In this document: piece after piece, positions 60,420 to 64,000 of the stretch
Layout of the letters: every line of letters starts with the position of its first letter
Numbering within the stretch: the stretch's first letter is position 1
Program-made: the position numbers and the translations under genes
Source: GCA-2687025 sp964473525
GTDB taxonomy: Bacteria > Poribacteria > WGA-4E > GCA-2687025
Reading direction: 5' to 3'
Length of the DNA: 64,000 bases
Assembly (NCBI GenBank): GCA_964473525.1
Contig: CAYYPK010000025.1
Location: 31,245 to 95,244 of the forward strand
The notes under the pieces: model-generated
Seen by the model: the letters and a program-made list of their open reading frames with translations, nothing else
What the model was told of the DNA's origin: nothing
The model's database searches: none

Positions 60420-62060
60420 ATGACGACGCCTGTTCCCATCCGCGTCGACTCCCGTGGCAAGGCATGGGCGATTCTGTCCGCGCGCGACTTCGCGCGGCGA
60501 CTGCCCAACCACGACACGTGGACGCTGCGGGCTCGGGTGACACGGCTGTCCGAATCCAGGGCGCCGTCGCCACAAGATCTGTTGCGAGACCTGTGCCTGG
60601 CGCCCAACGGGTCGCAGCTTGTCGCCATCTTGCTGCGCGGCGACGACCACCATCAGACGGACCTCTACGACATCACCAGGGAGGTCGCGGAGGACCCCGA
60701 GGACGCGGCGCGTAGGTTGCGTGGCCGGGATGCGGTGCAACTCGGGCGGGAGCCGTCGCCTCTACCGAGTTGGTGGACGCCGTCATTGCCGGACAGCCTG
60801 CGCCTCGTGGCGGCTGACATCGGCGATGTCCACGGCGTGCTCCTCCTCGCAGACTGGATGCCCCGCTACGACCCCAAGGAGAGGGCGATTCCCGATCCTA
60901 CGCCCGACGGAACGCTGCGCCTAGATCGACCTGAGGAGTCGGTGGGATGGGCGTTCCTCACGGGTCAACCGTCGGCGTCGGTGCGGGCGCGGGTGTTCGC
61001 GGAGCTACGTGAGCGCGCGGTCACCAACCTGCGCGCCTGCGTGGCGGCCCTGGGCGGCCGACGTCTTGCAGTCGCGCTACCGTCGGCAAAACGTCGTCCC
61101 TGGCTTGTGGCTCCCCATGAGATCGCGGGAGCAGGAGCAGACCCGTTCCTCGACATGTCCCAGGTGTCCTGGGACGCCCTTCTCGAGGGGAAGTCCGTCC
61201 TGGACGTGCCAGAACTCATGCCATATCGCGGGCGAGGCATCGTGTACCGAGACCCCGACACGCGCGTCTCGACGGCGCTGCACGGAACTGGGTTCAGCGT
61301 TCTAGCGACGACACCACACGATGCGCCACCTATGTCCGACACACACGCCGCGGCGAGCGTGGCGGTTCTGCGGTCCCGGCGTGACGCGTGGGCGCATGCG
61401 TGGGACGCCTCGTCTGTCCGCTCCGACCGGGCCGCCGCGCGCGTCGCGGAGCAGCTGATGGCGCGAGGAGTGCCGTTCGCCGTCGTGGACGAGGGCGCGC
61501 TTGAGGACGGGCGTGTGCACGGTTTCGCGGCCGTCGTGATGGCCCCCACACGCGGTCTGAGTGAAAGCGCGCTGGGCGCGCTGACGCGGCACGTGGACGA
61601 GGGTAGGTCTGTCCTTGCCGTCGAGTCGCTCCCGGTTGTCGTCGACGGGCGACGGTCAGGCGCGCTCGAGGGTCTACTTGGCCATCGCAGGTTCCGCGCA
61701 ACGGCAGAGGAAGAGCCGGCGCTATCGAAGGCGCTCGCGGGCCTGCTTCGACGCGCCCGCGTCAGTGCGGCGTCGGGCGTCTACGCGCGCCCAGGCGGAG
61801 AACGCGCGCGAGGAGCGAGGAGCCTACTCGCCGTCGGCGACGGAATCGAACACCTGACCTACTGGCACACTGACGAGACGGCGGCAAGCATCCTAGTGGA
61901 GCGCACGGCAGTCCGTCGGGCCGAGGCCTGGGCCGGCGACGCGTCGGAACCGATCCACCACTGGCACGCGGACGACCGCACATACGTTGAGGTGGAAGCG
62001 GCGCCCAACACGCCGCGAACCGTGGCTTTCCGACATGGCCCGGATGACGGCGCCGCGTGA
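60420..62060 (+). CDS. Unrecognised protein with GATase-like / GH42-trimerisation-like region
   Basis: The 546-residue product has no signal peptide or membrane helix. I do not recognise a family. Residues about 330-440 resemble the class-I-glutamine-amidotransferase-like fold of the GH42 trimerisation domain: V-A-E-Q-L-M-A-R-G-V-P-F-A-V-V-D, then V-V-M-A-P-T-R-G-L-S, then V-D-E-G-R-S-V-L-A. The N-terminal 320 residues are rich in Arg and Asp. The last 100 residues end in beta-like strands (Y-V-E-V-E-A-A-P-N-T-P). GGAGGG lies ten bases before the start. It may be a divergent sugar-related enzyme. Confidence 0.7.
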   Translation: MTTPVPIRVDSRGKAWAILSARDFARRLPNHDTWTLRARVTRLSESRAPSPQDLLRDLCLAPNGSQLVAILLRGDDHHQTDLYDITREVAEDPEDAARRLRGRDAVQLGREPSPLPSWWTPSLPDSLRLVAADIGDVHGVLLLADWMPRYDPKERAIPDPTPDGTLRLDRPEESVGWAFLTGQPSASVRARVFAELRERAVTNLRACVAALGGRRLAVALPSAKRRPWLVAPHEIAGAGADPFLDMSQVSWDALLEGKSVLDVPELMPYRGRGIVYRDPDTRVSTALHGTGFSVLATTPHDAPPMSDTHAAASVAVLRSRRDAWAHAWDASSVRSDRAAARVAEQLMARGVPFAVVDEGALEDGRVHGFAAVVMAPTRGLSESALGALTRHVDEGRSVLAVESLPVVVDGRRSGALEGLLGHRRFRATAEEEPALSKALAGLLRRARVSAASGVYARPGGERARGARSLLAVGDGIEHLTYWHTDETAASILVERTAVRRAEAWAGDASEPIHHWHADDRTYVEVEAAPNTPRTVAFRHGPDDGAA

Positions 62061-62107
62061 ACCTGTACCGCGAGCGGATTTAGACGCGCTCTCCGCCGCG
62101 TTTCATC

Positions 62108-62136
62108 TTGACACCTCTCGACGGCCACACTAAACT
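62108..62136 (+). promoter_or_regulatory. Consensus sigma-70 promoter of the tRNA operon
   Basis: TTGACA at 62108-62113 is followed after exactly 17 bases by TAAACT at 62131-62136. The expected transcription start is near 62143, about 28 bases before tRNA-Val. It is the best promoter seen in the window. Confidence 0.8.
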
Positions 62137-62170
62137 TTCCTCTGCGATTCGCCTTCGTTGGCGAGATGGT

Positions 62171-62246
62171 TTGAGCGGGTAGCTCAGTTGGTAGAGCGGC
62201 GGCTTTACACGCCGTAGGTCACAGGTTCAAGTCCTGTTCCGCTCAC
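62171..62246 (+). tRNA. tRNA-Val (anticodon TAC)
   Basis: The 76-base gene has acceptor arms GAGCGGG and TCCGCTC (one G-T pair), discriminator A and an encoded CCA. The D-arm runs from GCTC to GAGC, the anticodon loop is TTTACAC with TAC at its centre, and the T-loop is GGTTCAAGTCC. It is first in a two-tRNA operon. Confidence 0.95.
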
Positions 62247-62282
62247 CACGCCACCTCTCGTCGCGCTGGCGAAACGTAGTGC

Positions 62283-62360
62283 GGACCCGTAGTTCAGTTT
62301 GGTTAGAACGCTGGCCTGTCAAGCCAGAGGTCGCGAGTTCAAGTCTCGTCGGGTCCGCCA
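62283..62360 (+). tRNA. tRNA-Asp (anticodon GTC)
   Basis: The 78-base gene has acceptor arms GGACCCG and CGGGTCC, discriminator G (the AspRS identity base) and an encoded CCA. The D-arm is GTTC...GAAC, the anticodon loop is CTGTCAA with GTC, and the T-loop is GAGTTCAAGTCTC. It lies 36 bases after tRNA-Val. Confidence 0.95.
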
Positions 62361-62539
62361 CCCTCTTTTCCCTGCACGGCCAGCTTCAGGCTTACACGCG
62401 GGCTCTCACACCAATGTCCTATTGGCGCCCACACTCTCGATACTCAGCCTAAGCCGCATGGACTCGTTGCGCCGGGTGATCCCAGGCTCGCGCATCCCTT
62501 CCCACATCGATCATCTCCAAAACGACAGAGGCACGACCC

Positions 62540-63847
62540 ATGCTCGACTTGCGGACCGTCCGCGAGAACCCCGAAGCCGTCCGTAACGCTCTGACTCGAC
62601 GACACCAGACGGACCTGCTCGCCGAGGTAGACCGGCTGCTGGCGCTGGACACGAGTTGGCGCGAAACCACCGTCCGCCGCGACGGGCTGCGCAACGAGCA
62701 GAATACGGTCTCCAAGGAGATCGGGCGCCTCAAGCGTGAGAAGCAGGACGCCTCCGACGTCATCGCCCGCATGCAGACCGTCGCGCAGGAAGTGCGCGAC
62801 CTGGACGACGAGTTGCGCGACGCGCGCGCCCAGATGGACGCGATCCTCCTCATGCTCCCGAACATCCCCCACGAGGACGTGCCCGACGGGAAGAGCGAGG
62901 ACGACAACGTCATCGTCAAGGAGTGGGGCGAACGACCCGAGTTCGACTTCGATCCGCAGGCCCATTGGGATCTCGGCGAGTCGTTGGGAATCCTCGACAT
63001 AGAACGCGGCGGCAAGATATCGGGCAGTGGGTTCGCCGTATACAGGGGACAGGGCGCGAAGCTACAGCGCGCGCTCATCTCCTTCATGCTCGATATCCAC
63101 ACCACCGAGCACGGCTACACGGAGATATGGCCGCCCGCGCTCGTGAATCGCCAGTCGATGATCGGCACGGGTCAAGTGCCGAAGTTCGAGGACGACATGT
63201 ACCGCCTCGCGCAGGGAGCGGAAGACGAGGCGGAGGACGAAGCGCGCGACCTGTTCCTCATCCCAACGGCGGAGGTGCCCGTCACCAACCTGCACGCCGA
63301 GGAGATCCTCGACGCGGCGGACCTGCCCATCTACTACGCCGCCTACACGCCCTGCTTCCGACGCGAGGCCGGAGCGGCGGGTCGCGACACGCGGGGCATC
63401 CAACGAGTCCACCAGTTCGACAAGGTGGAGATGGTGAAGTTCACGACGGCGGAGACGTCCTACGACGAGCACGAGAGCCTGCTCGCGAACGCCGAGGCGA
63501 TCATTCAGCGCCTCGGCATCCCTTACCGCGTGTCGCTCATGTGCGCTGGCGATCTCGACTTCAAGGGCGCCAAGCAGTACGACGTCGAGATATGGGCGGC
63601 GGGCCAGCAGCGTTGGCTCGAGGTCTCGTCGGTGAGCAACTTCATCGACTTCCAGTCGCGTCGCGCGAACATCCGCTATCGCCCGGAGCCGGACGCGCGC
63701 CCGGAGTTCGCGCACACGCTGAACGGGTCCGGCGTGGCGTTGCCGCGTCTGGTCATCTCGCTGCTCGAGAACTACCAGCAATCGGATGGCACGGTGCGCG
63801 TCCCCGAGGCGTTGCAGCCGTATTTCGGGTCCGACGTCATCGCGTAG
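62540..63847 (+). CDS. serS: Serine--tRNA ligase
   Basis: The 435-residue enzyme starts M-L-D-L-R-T-V-R-E-N-P-E-A-V with the long coiled-coil tRNA-binding arm (about 30-105). The class II core follows: motif 2 in Y-T-P-C-F-R-R-E-A-G near 268-277 and motif 3 in L-N-G-S-G-V-A-L-P-R near 393-402. T-A-E-V-P near 247 binds serine. It charges tRNA-Ser. It lies 179 bases after tRNA-Asp, with an AGAGGCACGACC leader; no T-box structure was recognised in between. Confidence 0.97.
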   Translation: MLDLRTVRENPEAVRNALTRRHQTDLLAEVDRLLALDTSWRETTVRRDGLRNEQNTVSKEIGRLKREKQDASDVIARMQTVAQEVRDLDDELRDARAQMDAILLMLPNIPHEDVPDGKSEDDNVIVKEWGERPEFDFDPQAHWDLGESLGILDIERGGKISGSGFAVYRGQGAKLQRALISFMLDIHTTEHGYTEIWPPALVNRQSMIGTGQVPKFEDDMYRLAQGAEDEAEDEARDLFLIPTAEVPVTNLHAEEILDAADLPIYYAAYTPCFRREAGAAGRDTRGIQRVHQFDKVEMVKFTTAETSYDEHESLLANAEAIIQRLGIPYRVSLMCAGDLDFKGAKQYDVEIWAAGQQRWLEVSSVSNFIDFQSRRANIRYRPEPDARPEFAHTLNGSGVALPRLVISLLENYQQSDGTVRVPEALQPYFGSDVIA

Positions 63848-64000
63848 GACTGGCGCGCGGAATGGCAACCGCTCGGCCCCATTGATGGGCCCGAGAATGC
63901 GCGCCGCCGCGCAAGAAGTCCCTTCCCTCGCACGGGAAGGTTAGTATTACAACCGCAGGTTGGCGCTACGTCTACAGTGGGATGTCCGGGCGAGCCAGCG
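63848..64000. other. Region after serS to the window end
   Basis: No gene is evident. A stem-loop with complementary CCTTCCC (63921-63927) and GGGAAGG (63934-63940) arms around TCGCAC is listed separately. The end of the next unit may lie beyond the window. Confidence 0.4.
63921..63940 (+). terminator. Stem-loop downstream of serS, possible terminator
   Basis: A 7-base-pair stem with a six-base loop lies 73 bases after the serS stop. It is followed by TTAGTATT, which is only weakly T-rich, so it might end the serS transcript but is not a model intrinsic terminator. Confidence 0.4.

Noticed and set aside
62361..62539. Possible T-box leader of serS
   Set aside because: No specifier loop, AGGGTGGNACCGCG-like T-box sequence or antiterminator was seen.
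1..64000. CRISPR arrays, insertion sequences, prophage and rRNA genes
   Set aside because: No evenly spaced direct repeats, transposase or integrase frames, phage structural genes or rRNA segments were found on reading both strands.

Overview
The window reads as chromosomal DNA from a GC-rich, Gram-negative-type bacterium, probably an uncultured lineage. Evidence for an outer membrane is a PorV/PorQ-type protein (18271-19215), a DUF5916-type beta-barrel protein (43018-45185) and a likely lipoprotein (54099-55079). The mix of mandelate-racemase-like enzymes, ThuA, heparinase II/III, sulfatase, BtpA, LamG and DUF5916 proteins, plus a C-terminal K-L-x-[ST]-x-W tail on three secreted proteins, reminds me of Poribacteria/Latescibacterota-like genomes from marine or sponge samples. 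That placement is inference from gene content, not a phylogenetic result. No phage, IS element, rRNA or CRISPR array was seen.

Layout. 1-5714 (minus): an ECF sigma / anti-sigma / Spy-like stress operon at the left edge, then a BMP-type nucleoside ABC transporter with only one permease gene. 5954-6718: an ankyrin-repeat protein. 7044-17427 (plus): nine closely spaced genes that form a phosphate/polyphosphate island. They are MgtE, a PhoU-like DUF47 protein, PiT, UspA, an Na/Pi symporter with a PhoU domain, PPK2, PPX, a CYTH triphosphate-tunnel enzyme, and a large protein that looks VTC-like. 17424-22830: a hydrolase, the PorV-like protein, and a sugar-acid cluster (an RraA-family protein and two enolase-superfamily enzymes). 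22827-24757: a BrnT/BrnA toxin-antitoxin pair and a CDF metal exporter. 25121-33627: a HEAT-repeat membrane protein, nucleoside hydrolase, ThuA, heparinase, acetyltransferase, CgeB-like glycosyltransferase and fatty acid hydroxylase. 33831-34456: a Doc/AbrB toxin-antitoxin pair with a palindromic operator.

34581-41143 (minus): a molybdenum-cofactor operon (MobA, MoeA, a sulfite-oxidase-type enzyme, a thioredoxin-reductase-like flavoprotein and a secreted NTF2-like protein) preceded by an unusual double-module ThyX-like protein. 41355-45185: a LamG protein and a DUF5916 protein, each broken by one frameshift, flanking an Asp/Glu-racemase-like gene. 45356-50397 (minus): two translationally coupled STAND-type ATPases, one TIR-AAA and one AAA-transmembrane-WD40; this is the best candidate for an undescribed signalling or defence system. 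50591-55079: a secreted CBM-like protein, MDR dehydrogenase, sulfatase and TolB-like lipoprotein. 55176-58619 (minus): a tightly coupled BtpA/PepP/EVE/epimerase operon, followed by a zinc alcohol dehydrogenase. 59915-62060: a DUF2752 protein and an unrecognised protein. 62108-63847: a consensus promoter, tRNA-Val, tRNA-Asp and serS.

Functionally the strongest units are the phosphate/polyphosphate island (import, magnesium counter-ion supply, polymer turnover) and the TIR/STAND pair (apparent split of a putative NAD-cleaving effector and a beta-propeller sensor between two related ATPases). Start codons were chosen from Shine-Dalgarno spacing and overlaps with neighbouring stops, so several differ from the longest open frame.
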